Below, piece after piece: positions 5,181-13,459 of a stretch of 16,279 nucleotides of DNA. Every line of letters starts with the position of its first letter. Within the stretch, counting starts at the first letter, position 1. A program made the translations under genes and the position numbers. Origin of the DNA: Prevotellaceae bacterium (lineage in GTDB: Bacteria; Bacteroidota; Bacteroidia; Bacteroidales; UBA932); the NCBI GenBank assembly GCA_031284065.1, contig JAITAP010000252.1:1-16279 (forward strand), in the 5' to 3' direction. The notes below the pieces were generated by a model. The model did no database searches. It was not told the DNA's origin and saw nothing but the letters and a program-made list of their open reading frames with translations.

Positions 5181-5972
5181 TCACTCTTTCAGGTGCACAT
5201 CTCCCGTATCGTGGTCAACGGTGAGGCGGGTATTTTTCAGCACTTTGTCGAGCACGTTGCCGCGCATTATGGCCTGCGGAGAGCCTTGATAAAATTCGCC
5301 GTCGCACATTACCCAAACCTTGTCGGCAATTTTGAGCGCAATGCTCAAGTCGTGCGTGGAGAAGAGCACGGCACGCTGTTGCTCCCGCGCCAGCCGCTTT
5401 AGCAGCAAAACAACCTCGTAGCGGTTGGGCAAATCCAGGAACGCCGTGGGCTCGTCGAGCACAATAATGGGCGTATCCTGCGCCAGCGCGCGCGCTATCA
5501 TCACCCGTTGGCGCTCGCCGTCGCTCAGGCGCGAGGTGTTGCGCCACGCATACGCCTCCATGCCAACCATGGCCAACGACTGCATGACCACATCCCTGTC
5601 TTTTTGCGAAAGCGTGCCAAACCAGCCCGTGTAGGGGTACCGCCCGAGCGAAACGAGGTCAAACACCTTTAGGTTCCCCACCTTTACGTTGTCGGTGGAA
5701 ACGTAGCTGATTTGTGTTGCCAGCGTGCGCAGCGGGCAGGCGCGTATATTTTTTCCGAGAATATGCACGTCGCCGCCCAGCGGTGGTTGCAGCCCCGTAA
5801 TGGTGCGCAGCAGCGTACTTTTCCCCAGCCCGTTGCGCCCCAGCAGCGCCACGAGCTCCGCCCTGTCCGCGGCCGCCGAAAAAGCGGGAAAAACCTCCCG
5901 CGTTGCGCTCTTTGCGGCGTAACCTATGCGCAGGTCGTTCAGCGCTATTGCAGGTTTGGGTTGGCTTGCCAT
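5181..5972 (-). CDS. ABC transporter ATPase, iron-siderophore/hemin/cobalamin type (FecE-like)
   Basis: The 263-residue cytoplasmic ATPase has Walker A GRNGLGKS (45-52), the signature LSDGERQR (149-156), Walker B IIVLDEP (169-175) and the H-loop H207. The stretch KVFDLVSLGRYPYTGWFG (102-119) is typical of ATPases serving FecCD-type permeases. LSDGE in place of LSGGE is, from memory, common in Bacteroidota members of this group. The gene follows its permease partner by 3 bp on the same strand, so the two make a transporter. Substrate (iron chelate, heme or cobalamin) cannot be told without the binding protein, which is not in the window. The residues after about 230 form a family-typical C-terminal tail. 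Confidence 0.9.
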   Translation of the reverse strand: MASQPKPAIALNDLRIGYAAKSATREVFPAFSAAADRAELVALLGRNGLGKSTLLRTITGLQPPLGGDVHILGKNIRACPLRTLATQISYVSTDNVKVGNLKVFDLVSLGRYPYTGWFGTLSQKDRDVVMQSLAMVGMEAYAWRNTSRLSDGERQRVMIARALAQDTPIIVLDEPTAFLDLPNRYEVVLLLKRLAREQQRAVLFSTHDLSIALKIADKVWVMCDGEFYQGSPQAIMRGNVLDKVLKNTRLTVDHDTGDVHLKE

Positions 5973-5975
5973 GCG

Positions 5976-7007
5976 CTACACTATTTTTTGGTTACGCATA
6001 ATGACCAGCACAACTATCGGGATGCCCAGCAGCGACGTTACGGTGTTGATGGGTAGCGAGGTTTCGTAGCCCGGCAGGGACGAAATCGTATCGCACAGCA
6101 GCATCACCGCCGCGCCCAGCAGCATGGTAACGGGCAAAAGGTATCGATGGTCGGCCTCGCGGATGCACATTCGCGCCACGTGCGGCGTTGCCACGCCGAT
6201 AAACCCGATAGGCCCGCAAAACGCCGTTGCCGTTCCGGTGAGCACGGTAGCGGTGAGCATGATGAACAGGCGGCGCTTCTTTACGTTGTAGCCAATGCTG
6301 CGGGCGTAATGCTCGCCCTGCATCAGCGCGTTGAGCGTTTTGACGGACAGCAGCGCAAATACGCTGCCCGCAAGCGTAACGGCGGCCAGCACGTAGAGCT
6401 GCGCGGAGGTTACGTTGCCCAAGCCGCCCATTGTCCACAGCACGTAGGACTTGAGCGCAGCCTCGCGGCTAAAGTACTGCAACACGCCAATGAGCGCCGA
6501 GGTGGCGCTGCCAATCATCACCCCCAAAATGAGCACCGCCATAATGTCGCGCACGCGCATGGAAATGGTCAGCATAACGAGCATAACGGCCGCCGCGCCA
6601 ACGCAGGCGGCCACCGCGTAGCCCATGCTCGCAAGCAGCGCGCCAACCGTTGTTGCGCCCCAAACGGAACGCCCCATGACAAACAGCGCAACGCCCAACC
6701 CCGCGCCCGAGCTCACGCCCAGAATGTAGGGGTCTGCAAGAGGGTTGCGAAACGTTGTTTGCATCTGTAGCCCGCTTACCGATAGCGATACGCCGACAAG
6801 CAAGGCTACCGCGGCCTTGGGGAGCCGGTAGCTGAGTATGATATGCGAAAGGTGCGACGGCTCCGTGCCAAGCAGCGCACGCCATGCCGTAGCGAGCGGT
6901 ATGGGCTCTGAGCCAAGCAGCACGTCTGCAACCAAGAGTAGCAGCGTTAACGCCGCCAGCGCTGCGCTAAAAACAGCCACCTTTTTATTGCGCTGTGGGA
7001 GGTGCAT
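5976..7007 (-). CDS. FecCD-family ABC transporter permease
   Basis: The 343-residue inner-membrane permease starts with a hydrophobic helix (about 9-30) and has roughly ten membrane segments. Family landmarks are SYRLPKA (59-65), the long conserved block from SGLQMQ through RNPLADPYILG to GAGLG (78-105), the ATPase-coupling loop with GPIGFIGVATPHVAR (265-279), and a final LPINTVTSLLGIPIVVLVI (318-336). It carries substrate through the inner membrane, driven by the ATPase 3 bp downstream. It begins 6 bp after yidC, so it is probably expressed from the yidC transcript. The periplasmic binding protein is absent locally and must be encoded elsewhere. Confidence 0.92.
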   Translation of the reverse strand: MHLPQRNKKVAVFSAALAALTLLLLVADVLLGSEPIPLATAWRALLGTEPSHLSHIILSYRLPKAAVALLVGVSLSVSGLQMQTTFRNPLADPYILGVSSGAGLGVALFVMGRSVWGATTVGALLASMGYAVAACVGAAAVMLVMLTISMRVRDIMAVLILGVMIGSATSALIGVLQYFSREAALKSYVLWTMGGLGNVTSAQLYVLAAVTLAGSVFALLSVKTLNALMQGEHYARSIGYNVKKRRLFIMLTATVLTGTATAFCGPIGFIGVATPHVARMCIREADHRYLLPVTMLLGAAVMLLCDTISSLPGYETSLPINTVTSLLGIPIVVLVIMRNQKIV

Positions 7008-7013
7008 GGCGGG

Positions 7014-8873
7014 CTACCTTCTGTTTTTTTGCAGCTGTTGCTGCTTACGCGCCATTTCCTCGAGCTTGGACTGAAAAGCTGATTTTTTCACCGGTTTTTT
7101 GCTGTTTTCCTTCATCCGTGCGTGCAGCTTGTCCTCGTTGACCAAGCGGCGCGTGGCAAAGTTTTGCCCGATGGTAATCAGGTTTGAGAGGAAGTAGTAG
7201 TAGCTCAAGCCTGCCGCGTAGCTGTTGAACCAAAACAGCATCATGGCGGGCATAAGGTAGAGCGTCATAAACTTCATGCCGGGCATCCCCGTATCGGGCG
7301 TTTGCGACATGCTCATGCGCGACGACACGAAAAGCGCGGCCGCCATGAGCAGCGTAAACAAGCTGATATGGTCGCCGTAGAACGGAATGGAGAACGGCAG
7401 GCTAAGGATAGAGTCAAACCCCGAAAGGTCGTCGGCCCAAAGGAAAGGTTGCTGCCGCAGCTCAATAGAGGCCGGAAAAAACCGGAACATGGCAATCAAA
7501 ATCGGAAACTGAATGAGGATAGGCAGGCAGCCACCCATAGGGCTTGCGCCGGCTTTTTTGTACAGCGCCATCGTTTCCTGTTGCTTTTTCATGGCGTCTT
7601 CCTTTTTGGGGTGCTTTTGCGCAATTCTGTCCACATCCGGCTTCAGCAGGCGCATTTTTGCAGATGAAATATACGATTTAAAGGTCAGCGGAAACAGGAG
7701 CAACTTTATGATGATGGTAAGGATGAGAATAATAATGCCGTAGCTGGCGATATACTTGCCCAGCAAGTCGAAAATGGGGATAACCAGCAGCCTGTTAATC
7801 CACCCTATAACCCAGCCGCCCAGCGGCACCAGCTTGTGGAAGTTGCTTTCGTACGACTTGAGCGTGCTGTAGTGGTTGGGGCCAAAGTAAAACGCCATTG
7901 GCACGTTTTGGTCGCGCTGCGCCGCTATCGGCAGCTGAACGTTTGCCACGTACTGCTTGAGCAAATGCTCGCGGTTGTCGGGCTTGTAGGTAATGTAGCC
8001 TACGTATGCGCCGTAAAAATTTTCGCCTTTGGCAACCAGAATGGACGAAAAAAACTGCTGCTTGAACGCTATCCATTGCAGGCGCGTTTTCACCGTTTCC
8101 TCTTTACTTCCGTCGCCCGGCCCCAGCTCCTCAATGCTTGCTTCGTTAGGGTAGCTGTAGGCAACCGTGCTGTAGTTGTTTTCGTTGCTGAACGCTTTTT
8201 CCTGCTGAAACGCGCTATACGACCACAGCAAGTCGGCGTTGGTAACATTGTGCAGCCCCGCCAGCTTGAGGTTAAAATCGACCATGTAGGAGCCTTTGCG
8301 CAGGGTGTACTCGTAGTCCACAAGCTGCCCCTCGCCCACCTGCAAGCGCAGCGTAAAGGTGTAAGCGGTATCATTCTCCGCCATTTTGTACGCAGTGTCG
8401 GCGGTTTGCGGAGTAAAGTAAAAGTCGGAAGTGGTAAAGTTGTGGCTGTCGTTGGTGTAAAAGGTAAGCGCAAAATCGTTTTTGTCCCCGTCAAACAGCG
8501 TCAGCGGCTGGCTGTTGTACGCCTGATAATTTTTTATTCTCACCGAGTACACGCGCCCGCCACGGTTGGTTAGCGTTACGGCAACCACGTCATTTTCGAT
8601 GGTGTAAAAGCGTTGCTCCTCTTTTGCAGCTTGCGCCAACAGCTCGTTTGAGAACAGCGTGTTTCGCGATTCGGCTGCTGCGTCAGCTGCGGTTGCGGTT
8701 GTGGTTGCGGCTTCGTTGCTATACGCTTTTTCGGCGATAATTTTTTCTGTTGCAATTGAGTCAAGTCGATGTTTTTCCGCCGCATATTTTTCGGATTGCT
8801 TTGATGAATAGTAGGTAAAACCTAAGAGAATAGCTCCAATAGCAAGAAAGCCGTAAAATGTATTTCTGTCCAT
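7014..8873 (-). CDS. yidC: Membrane protein insertase YidC
   Basis: The 619-residue product has the gram-negative YidC layout: an N-terminal membrane anchor (about 7-22), a large periplasmic beta domain (about 60-340) and the conserved insertase core from about 350, with segments around YGIIILILTIIIKLLLFPLT, PILIQFPILIAMF and the following helices. The lysine in TIIIKLLLFPLT appears to sit where E. coli has the groove arginine. PLTFKSYISSAKMR precedes the cytoplasmic loop. The tail is basic (KKPVKKS to QKNRR), usual for ribosome contact. YidC inserts and folds inner-membrane proteins, alone or with SecYEG. It lies 15 bp after the DUF349 gene and 6 bp before the permease gene. Confidence 0.97.
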   Translation of the reverse strand: MDRNTFYGFLAIGAILLGFTYYSSKQSEKYAAEKHRLDSIATEKIIAEKAYSNEAATTTATAADAAAESRNTLFSNELLAQAAKEEQRFYTIENDVVAVTLTNRGGRVYSVRIKNYQAYNSQPLTLFDGDKNDFALTFYTNDSHNFTTSDFYFTPQTADTAYKMAENDTAYTFTLRLQVGEGQLVDYEYTLRKGSYMVDFNLKLAGLHNVTNADLLWSYSAFQQEKAFSNENNYSTVAYSYPNEASIEELGPGDGSKEETVKTRLQWIAFKQQFFSSILVAKGENFYGAYVGYITYKPDNREHLLKQYVANVQLPIAAQRDQNVPMAFYFGPNHYSTLKSYESNFHKLVPLGGWVIGWINRLLVIPIFDLLGKYIASYGIIILILTIIIKLLLFPLTFKSYISSAKMRLLKPDVDRIAQKHPKKEDAMKKQQETMALYKKAGASPMGGCLPILIQFPILIAMFRFFPASIELRQQPFLWADDLSGFDSILSLPFSIPFYGDHISLFTLLMAAALFVSSRMSMSQTPDTGMPGMKFMTLYLMPAMMLFWFNSYAAGLSYYYFLSNLITIGQNFATRRLVNEDKLHARMKENSKKPVKKSAFQSKLEEMARKQQQLQKNRR

Positions 8874-8888
8874 TTAGTTGTTTTTGTA

Positions 8889-10799
8889 TTATGTATTAGT
8901 TGGTTTATTTTTCACGCTGTTCAGCAGGTCTAACTTTTGCATCACTACCAACAAGTCGTGCCGTGCTTTTTCAATGTTGTTCCTCACATCCTGAACTAAC
9001 TTTTCGGCATTTTTCGACCGGGCAAAGAACCCGATATTATTTTCCCACAGCTGAATATCGCTCTTCAAGTGTTTGAGCTGCTGCTCCAGCTTTTCGCGTT
9101 CGTGCGGAATTTGCTTGCCGCCGTTGTCCGAAGATGAGGCTATACGCGCCTTGAAGCTGGTAAGCTGCCTGTCGGCGGCGCTCACGTGCAGAGTTTCAAA
9201 AAGCGCGTCAATAGCCGCGCGGTACTCTTTCTGCAAACGCTCCTTATGCTTCATGGGAACGTAGCCTATTTCGCTCCAGCGTTGCTGAAAATCCTTGATT
9301 GCCGAAAGGTTGTCGGAGGGATTATCGGAGGCCACAAAATTTATAATTTCGCCTGTCAGATTTTCTTTTTTCTTCAAATTTTCGTCGTAGCGCGTGTCTT
9401 GGGTAGAAAAATATTCTTTTTTGCGGTCAAAAAATTTGTTGCAGGCCGCGCGAAAGCGCTTCCATACCGCATCGGATTGCTTGTGGGGCACAGCCCCGAT
9501 AGCTTTCCACTGCGCCTGTATTTTTACCAGCTCGTCGGTTGTTTTTTTCCACTCGTCGCTTTCGGCGAGCAGCTCGGCCTGGGCGCACAGCTCCAGCTTT
9601 TGCTGAAGATTTTGCTGTTGCTCTACCTTCTGCTCGGAGAAAAAGGTGCGGCGGTTATCAAAAAACGTGGTGCACGCTGCGCGGAAGCGGCGGAAAATTT
9701 TGTTGCTTTCTTTGCGAGGCGCTGCGCCAATGGTCTTCCACATCTTCTGCAAGTCAAACAGCACCTGCGTTTTTTCGTTCCACTCCTTTACTTGCAGGAT
9801 TGGCGTGGCGTGCAGCTCCTCCGCCTTTTCGCACAGCGCCTGCTTAAGCGACAAGTTGTTTTGCTGCTCCACTTTCAGCTGCTCAAAGTAGTCCGCGTGC
9901 TTCTTGTTTATCTGCGTAGTTACGCCTTTGAACCGCTCCCACAGCGGCTCTCGGGACTCGGCGGCCACAGGGCCAATATCGCGCCATTGCTCGTGGTACT
10001 TTTGCAGCTCGTGAAAAGCCTTTACCACATCTTCCTTGAGCAACAGCTCCTCGGCCTTTTCGCACAGCAATTGCTTCAGCTCAAAATTCTTCTTAAAATC
10101 CAGCTCCCGCAGCTCCTTGTTTATTTTTACCACATCGTAGAACTTTTCCACGTTGTAGTTATACACATCCCACACCTCTTTTTGCCTGGGTTGCGGCACT
10201 GCGCCGATAGCCCGCCAGCGCAGCTGCAGCTGCTTAAAATCATTAAATATCACGTTAAAGTCGCCCTGCCGCTCCAGCAAATGCTTCAGCTCCTCTATGA
10301 CCGCCTGCTTCAGAGCAAGGTTGGCTTCGCGCTCCTGCTCCTGCTTTTCCGCCAATTCTGCGCGTAGCTTTTTGTACTTTGCAAACAGCTCTTTCAGCCG
10401 CGCTTCCAAGCCGTCATCAGGCATAATAAAGGGCTCTGCGCTGTTACTTTGCGCTACAAATTCGCGGCGCAGGTACTCCTGCTCCACCGCAATCTTTTTG
10501 TAGAACGCCACTTTTATGGCTTCCGCCTCGCCCTTGAGGTTTTGCACCGGCTTTTCGTTCAGCAATTTTTCCAGCACATCAAGCAGCGCCGGGCGGTCCA
10601 AGCTGTCGTAGGCATTGGCGCACGCCACCGTTTCGGCGTCGGCGCAAGCATCGTCAATATTTTCATGCTCATCTATTTGCAGCTCATCCGACGAAGCCGC
10701 CAGCTGCGTTTCCTCATCCGAAAAATCAACCACCTCTTGCAGCTGAATATCGGTATCATTGTTTTCAAAATCCTCGTTATGAATACTTTGAGATTTCAT
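8889..10799 (-). CDS. DUF349 repeat protein
   Basis: The 636-residue, highly charged and largely helical protein has five DUF349 repeats, seen by the W-x-x-IG motif at 195 (WRAIG), 272 (WRDIG), 354 (WKTIG), 431 (WKAIG) and 508 (WSEIG), spaced 77-82 residues. Most repeats continue with VP, then an aromatic/RFR-A-type helix such as WKRFRAACNKFFD. The first 65 residues are acidic and low-complexity. The last 70 (about 565-628) look coiled-coil. No signal peptide or membrane segment is seen, so it is presumably cytoplasmic. The molecular function of DUF349 is not known to me. It is first in a tight gene row with yidC, and a -7-like box lies about 42 bp before its ATG. Confidence 0.93.
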   Translation of the reverse strand: MKSQSIHNEDFENNDTDIQLQEVVDFSDEETQLAASSDELQIDEHENIDDACADAETVACANAYDSLDRPALLDVLEKLLNEKPVQNLKGEAEAIKVAFYKKIAVEQEYLRREFVAQSNSAEPFIMPDDGLEARLKELFAKYKKLRAELAEKQEQEREANLALKQAVIEELKHLLERQGDFNVIFNDFKQLQLRWRAIGAVPQPRQKEVWDVYNYNVEKFYDVVKINKELRELDFKKNFELKQLLCEKAEELLLKEDVVKAFHELQKYHEQWRDIGPVAAESREPLWERFKGVTTQINKKHADYFEQLKVEQQNNLSLKQALCEKAEELHATPILQVKEWNEKTQVLFDLQKMWKTIGAAPRKESNKIFRRFRAACTTFFDNRRTFFSEQKVEQQQNLQQKLELCAQAELLAESDEWKKTTDELVKIQAQWKAIGAVPHKQSDAVWKRFRAACNKFFDRKKEYFSTQDTRYDENLKKKENLTGEIINFVASDNPSDNLSAIKDFQQRWSEIGYVPMKHKERLQKEYRAAIDALFETLHVSAADRQLTSFKARIASSSDNGGKQIPHEREKLEQQLKHLKSDIQLWENNIGFFARSKNAEKLVQDVRNNIEKARHDLLVVMQKLDLLNSVKNKPTNT

Positions 10800-10840
10800 G
10801 GCGTAATTTATATGCTTTAATGTGGTGTATTAGAAACCTG

Positions 10841-10848
10841 CAAATATA
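10841..10848 (-). promoter_or_regulatory. -7 box for the DUF349-yidC operon
   Basis: The minus strand reads TATATTTG, a full TAnnTTTG match, placing the start near 10834, about 35 nt before the ATG. No clear TTTG -33 box is present. Confidence 0.5.
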
Positions 10849-10938
10849 GCATTTTTGCTTGGCATATACGAATTTTCTCTAATTTTCACAAAGTCCGTAG
10901 ATTTAAATGGCAAGATGGAATTTTTTCTTTGAAAAAAA

Positions 10939-10969
10939 TTTGGGGAAACAAAAAAATAGTGTATCTTTG
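10939..10969 (+). promoter_or_regulatory. Promoter of rho (TTTG-N19-TATCTTTG)
   Basis: TTTG at 10939-10942 and TATCTTTG at 10962-10969 are separated by exactly 19 bases, the consensus for the main Bacteroidota sigma factor. The start would be near 10976. Confidence 0.8.
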
Positions 10970-10975
10970 CAGCGA

Positions 10976-11146
10976 AAAAATATTATTCTCTCTTGTGGAA
11001 CGCTCTGTTCCTCTAATTTCTCTACTTTGTCACATTGTCAATTACGTTTACTAACTTACTTCACTACATAGAATCATCTGATATTTTCTGTTGCCCTTAC
11101 ACAGGCATCATTATCCATTATTATTTATATTAATTTAATTAGTGTT
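10976..11146 (+). other. Long untranslated leader of rho
   Basis: About 170 nt lie between the predicted transcription start and the rho ATG, C/T-rich and A/T-rich with little structure apart from GGAAC/GTTCC (10997-11011). No reading frame is convincing. An unstructured pyrimidine-rich leader would suit Rho autoregulation, as known for rho in other bacteria. That is inference here. Confidence 0.5.
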
Positions 11147-12997
11147 ATGTACGACATTTTAACTCTTAATAGCAAATCCCTCGAGGAATTGCAAGAGATT
11201 GCACGCCAGCTGAACGTCAAAAAGGTAAACTCACAATCTAAGGAGGATTTGGTTTACAAGGTGCTTGACGAACAAGCTGTGCAAGGCATAAAAAAAGAAA
11301 TAGCCGCAGCTCTTTCTCAGCCTGACAACGAAGCCTCAAAGCGTATAGAAGCCCCAAAGCGCATCAAAAAACCCCGCGTAACGGCAGACGAAAGCAACGC
11401 GGCCGAGCAACCCAAACGCAACCAAAGCATAGCAACTCCCAGAACAAACGTCAAGCGCGATTTAAAACCCAAACAACAGCAATCGAAACAACAAGCTCAA
11501 TCCCAGCAATACAAAATGCAACAACCTCAACAACAACCGCAACAACCGCAATTGCAACAACAACCGCAATCGCAACAGCAACCGCAATCGCAACCGCAAC
11601 AACCGCAGCAGCGGCAACAGCCGCCAAAGCCGCAGAATGTCGCAAAAGCCGCATTGCCCATAGAAGATATTCTGCTGCCGTTGAACGACGATGCAGACAT
11701 GGCAAACATAGAGATTGGCGTGCCCACGCCGGTGGAGTACACGCCGGAAGAGATGTTTCAGCTGCAAATACCGCCGCAGCAGGCACAGGTTACGCCTCCG
11801 CCGCAGCTTTCTGCCGAGCAGGAAGGGCGGCCGGATTCAAGGGAGAGGTATCAGCAGGATAAGGAAAAGCGGTATGAGTTCGACGCGCTGGTGTCGGCTT
11901 CGGGTACGCTTGATGTGCTTGCCGACGGGTACGGGTTTCTCCGCTCGTCGGACTACAACTACCTCAGCTCGCCCGACGATATATACGTTTCGCAGTCGCA
12001 AATCAAGCTGTTCGGGCTTAAAACAGGCGACACGGTTACCGGAAATATCCGCCCGCCAAAGGATAACGAAAAATTTTTCCCGCTAATAAAAATCAACTCC
12101 ATCAACGGACGCGACCCCGAGTATATTCGCGACCGCGAAACTTTTGACTACCTTACGCCGCTGTTTCCCGAAGAAAAGTTCAACATTACCGGCAACGGGC
12201 ACAACAACCTTTCAACTCGCGTGGTGGACTTGTTTGCACCCATCGGAAAGGGGCAGCGCGGGCTGATAGTGGCGCAACCCAAAACGGGCAAAACCGTGCT
12301 GCTAAAAGATATTGCCAACGCTATATCGGCCAACCACCCGGAGGTGTACATGATAATGCTGCTCATAGACGAGCGCCCTGAGGAGGTGACGGATATGCAG
12401 CGCAGCGTGCGCGCAGAGGTGATTGCCTCAACCTTTGACGAGCCGGCCGAACGGCACGTGAGGGTGGCCAACATTGTGCTCGAAAAAGCCAAGCGCATGG
12501 TAGAGTGTGGGCACGACGTTGTAATTGTGCTCGACTCCATCACGCGGCTGGCGCGAGCGTTCAACACCGTGCAGCCCGCCTCCGGAAAGGTGCTTAGCGG
12601 CGGCGTGGACGCCAATGCCCTGCACAAGCCAAAACGCTTTTTCGGCGCAGCCCGCAACATCGAAAACGGCGGCTCGCTCACCATTCTGGCAACAGCCCTC
12701 ATAGAAACAGGCTCTAAAATGGACGAAGTCATCTTTGAAGAGTTCAAAGGAACGGGCAACATGGAGCTCCAGCTCGACCGCAAGCTCTCAAACAAGCGCG
12801 TATTCCCGGCGGTGGACGTTACGCTGAGTAGCACGCGCCGCGACGACCTGCTGGTGGATAAAGATATGCTGAGCCGAATTTGGGTGCTTCGAAACTACCT
12901 CGCCGACATGAACTCAGTAGAGGCTATGGAGTTTATGCGCAACCGCCTGCTCAAAACCATAGACAACGACGAATTCCTCGCAACCATGAACGATTAG
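11147..12997 (+). CDS. rho: Transcription termination factor Rho with long disordered Q/P-rich insert
   Basis: The 616-residue product has the Rho N-terminal helical domain (about 1-45), a long low-complexity region (about 55-240), the cold-shock-like RNA-binding domain (about 250-322, with GYGFLRS) and the RecA-type motor. Motor landmarks are the P-loop AQPKTGKT (376-383), LLIDERPEEVTD (405-416), Walker B VVIVLDS (458-464), the Q loop around LSGGVDANALHKPKRFF and the R-loop region ETGSKMD. The insert is basic then extremely Q/P-rich (about 109-162), then acidic. It makes the protein about 200 residues longer than E. coli Rho. In Bacteroides thetaiotaomicron a disordered Rho insert drives condensate formation and gut fitness, so a similar role is plausible. 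The hexameric helicase releases RNA polymerase at Rho-dependent terminators. Confidence 0.97.
   Translation: MYDILTLNSKSLEELQEIARQLNVKKVNSQSKEDLVYKVLDEQAVQGIKKEIAAALSQPDNEASKRIEAPKRIKKPRVTADESNAAEQPKRNQSIATPRTNVKRDLKPKQQQSKQQAQSQQYKMQQPQQQPQQPQLQQQPQSQQQPQSQPQQPQQRQQPPKPQNVAKAALPIEDILLPLNDDADMANIEIGVPTPVEYTPEEMFQLQIPPQQAQVTPPPQLSAEQEGRPDSRERYQQDKEKRYEFDALVSASGTLDVLADGYGFLRSSDYNYLSSPDDIYVSQSQIKLFGLKTGDTVTGNIRPPKDNEKFFPLIKINSINGRDPEYIRDRETFDYLTPLFPEEKFNITGNGHNNLSTRVVDLFAPIGKGQRGLIVAQPKTGKTVLLKDIANAISANHPEVYMIMLLIDERPEEVTDMQRSVRAEVIASTFDEPAERHVRVANIVLEKAKRMVECGHDVVIVLDSITRLARAFNTVQPASGKVLSGGVDANALHKPKRFFGAARNIENGGSLTILATALIETGSKMDEVIFEEFKGTGNMELQLDRKLSNKRVFPAVDVTLSSTRRDDLLVDKDMLSRIWVLRNYLADMNSVEAMEFMRNRLLKTIDNDEFLATMND
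11520..11625 (+). repeat. CAA/CCG-type in-frame microsatellite inside rho
   Basis: The Q/P-rich insert is encoded by near-repeats of CAACCGCAA, CAATCGCAA and CAACAA units over about 100 bp. All units are multiples of three, so slippage would change insert length without breaking the frame. Confidence 0.75.
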
Positions 12998-13079
12998 AAA
13001 TTTGAACCGCTACCCAGCCGGTTAAATGCTACCAACTTTTGGGGCAGGCGAGGCGCAACGCTATCCACCAACCTTCTAT

Positions 13080-13129
13080 CCCTAACGGGACGGCGGGGCG
13101 TTGGCGGCATTTGTGCCATCCCGTTAGGG
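13080..13129. repeat. 11-bp inverted repeat CCCTAACGGGA / TCCCGTTAGGG
   Basis: The arms 13080-13090 and 13119-13129 are exact reverse complements around a 28-base GC-rich loop. The arm core CCTAACGGGA looks like the repeat phrases common between genes in Bacteroidota. It could terminate rho or be a REP-like element. Confidence 0.65.
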
Positions 13130-13220
13130 GTGGAAAGCTCGGTGGAAAACATTGTCCTCCCAAAACCGGCATCCCTACGGAAGGTGTTGCGCACGCAATT
13201 CTCAATTTATGCAAAGCCCC

Positions 13221-13277
13221 GAACGGGCGAAATCAATAGCGCAGGGCAATGCCCTGCGCTATTGATTTCGCCCGTTC
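13221..13277. repeat. 57-bp perfect palindrome (28-bp arms, one-base centre)
   Basis: The arms 13221-13248 and 13250-13277 are perfect reverse complements around the single base 13249. The hexamer AGCCCC or close to it stands on both outer sides (13215-13220 and 13279-13283 region). Such a long perfect arm points to a recent origin or to active maintenance. A bidirectional terminator or a mobile palindromic repeat are the likely identities. Confidence 0.85.
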
Positions 13278-13415
13278 AAGCCCCTCTACGTGGTGGCGCA
13301 GGGCGAAAACCTGCGGTTAATTAAAGTGTCGTGCCTGCGGGACTTTTTGTCGGTCAGTAGCAACCCAAAATCCAAAATTCCCCCCTACCCGCTTGTACAC
13401 CAAAAAATTTTCATG

Positions 13416-13423
13416 TAAGTTTG
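13416..13423 (+). promoter_or_regulatory. -7 box of the ftsY promoter
   Basis: TAAGTTTG matches TAnnTTTG, with a partial -33 box (TTG at 13393-13395) 20 bases upstream. The start would be near 13430, about 30 nt before the ftsY ATG. Confidence 0.65.
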
Positions 13424-13459
13424 CACCTCAATTTATGGTCAAAAATATAAGGAAATATC

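Larger units (their letters stand above)
12998..13459. other. Non-coding stretch between rho and ftsY, rich in palindromes
   Basis: No frame here resembles a protein. The stretch holds a weak inverted repeat after the rho stop (AACCG...CGGTT near 13007-13025), two clear inverted repeats listed separately, and several short GC-rich phrases (for example CCCTACGG, CGGGCG, CCTGCGG) that look like pieces of a dispersed intergenic repeat family. The ftsY promoter lies at its right end. Confidence 0.6.

Noticed and set aside
7836..8573. Plus-strand frame of 245 codons opposite yidC
   Set aside because: The product is valine/arginine-rich without domain structure, and the opposite strand encodes the clear YidC periplasmic domain.
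9186..10367. Long plus-strand frame of 393 codons
   Set aside because: It is antisense to the DUF349 repeats. The leucine-rich product mirrors the repeat codons and resembles no family.
11520..11625. CRISPR-like repeats
   Set aside because: The repeats are 3-9 bp in-frame codon repeats inside rho, with no spacer structure.
13039..13324. Overlapping short plus-strand frames between rho and ftsY
   Set aside because: They lie across the perfect palindrome and other inverted repeats and encode no recognisable protein.
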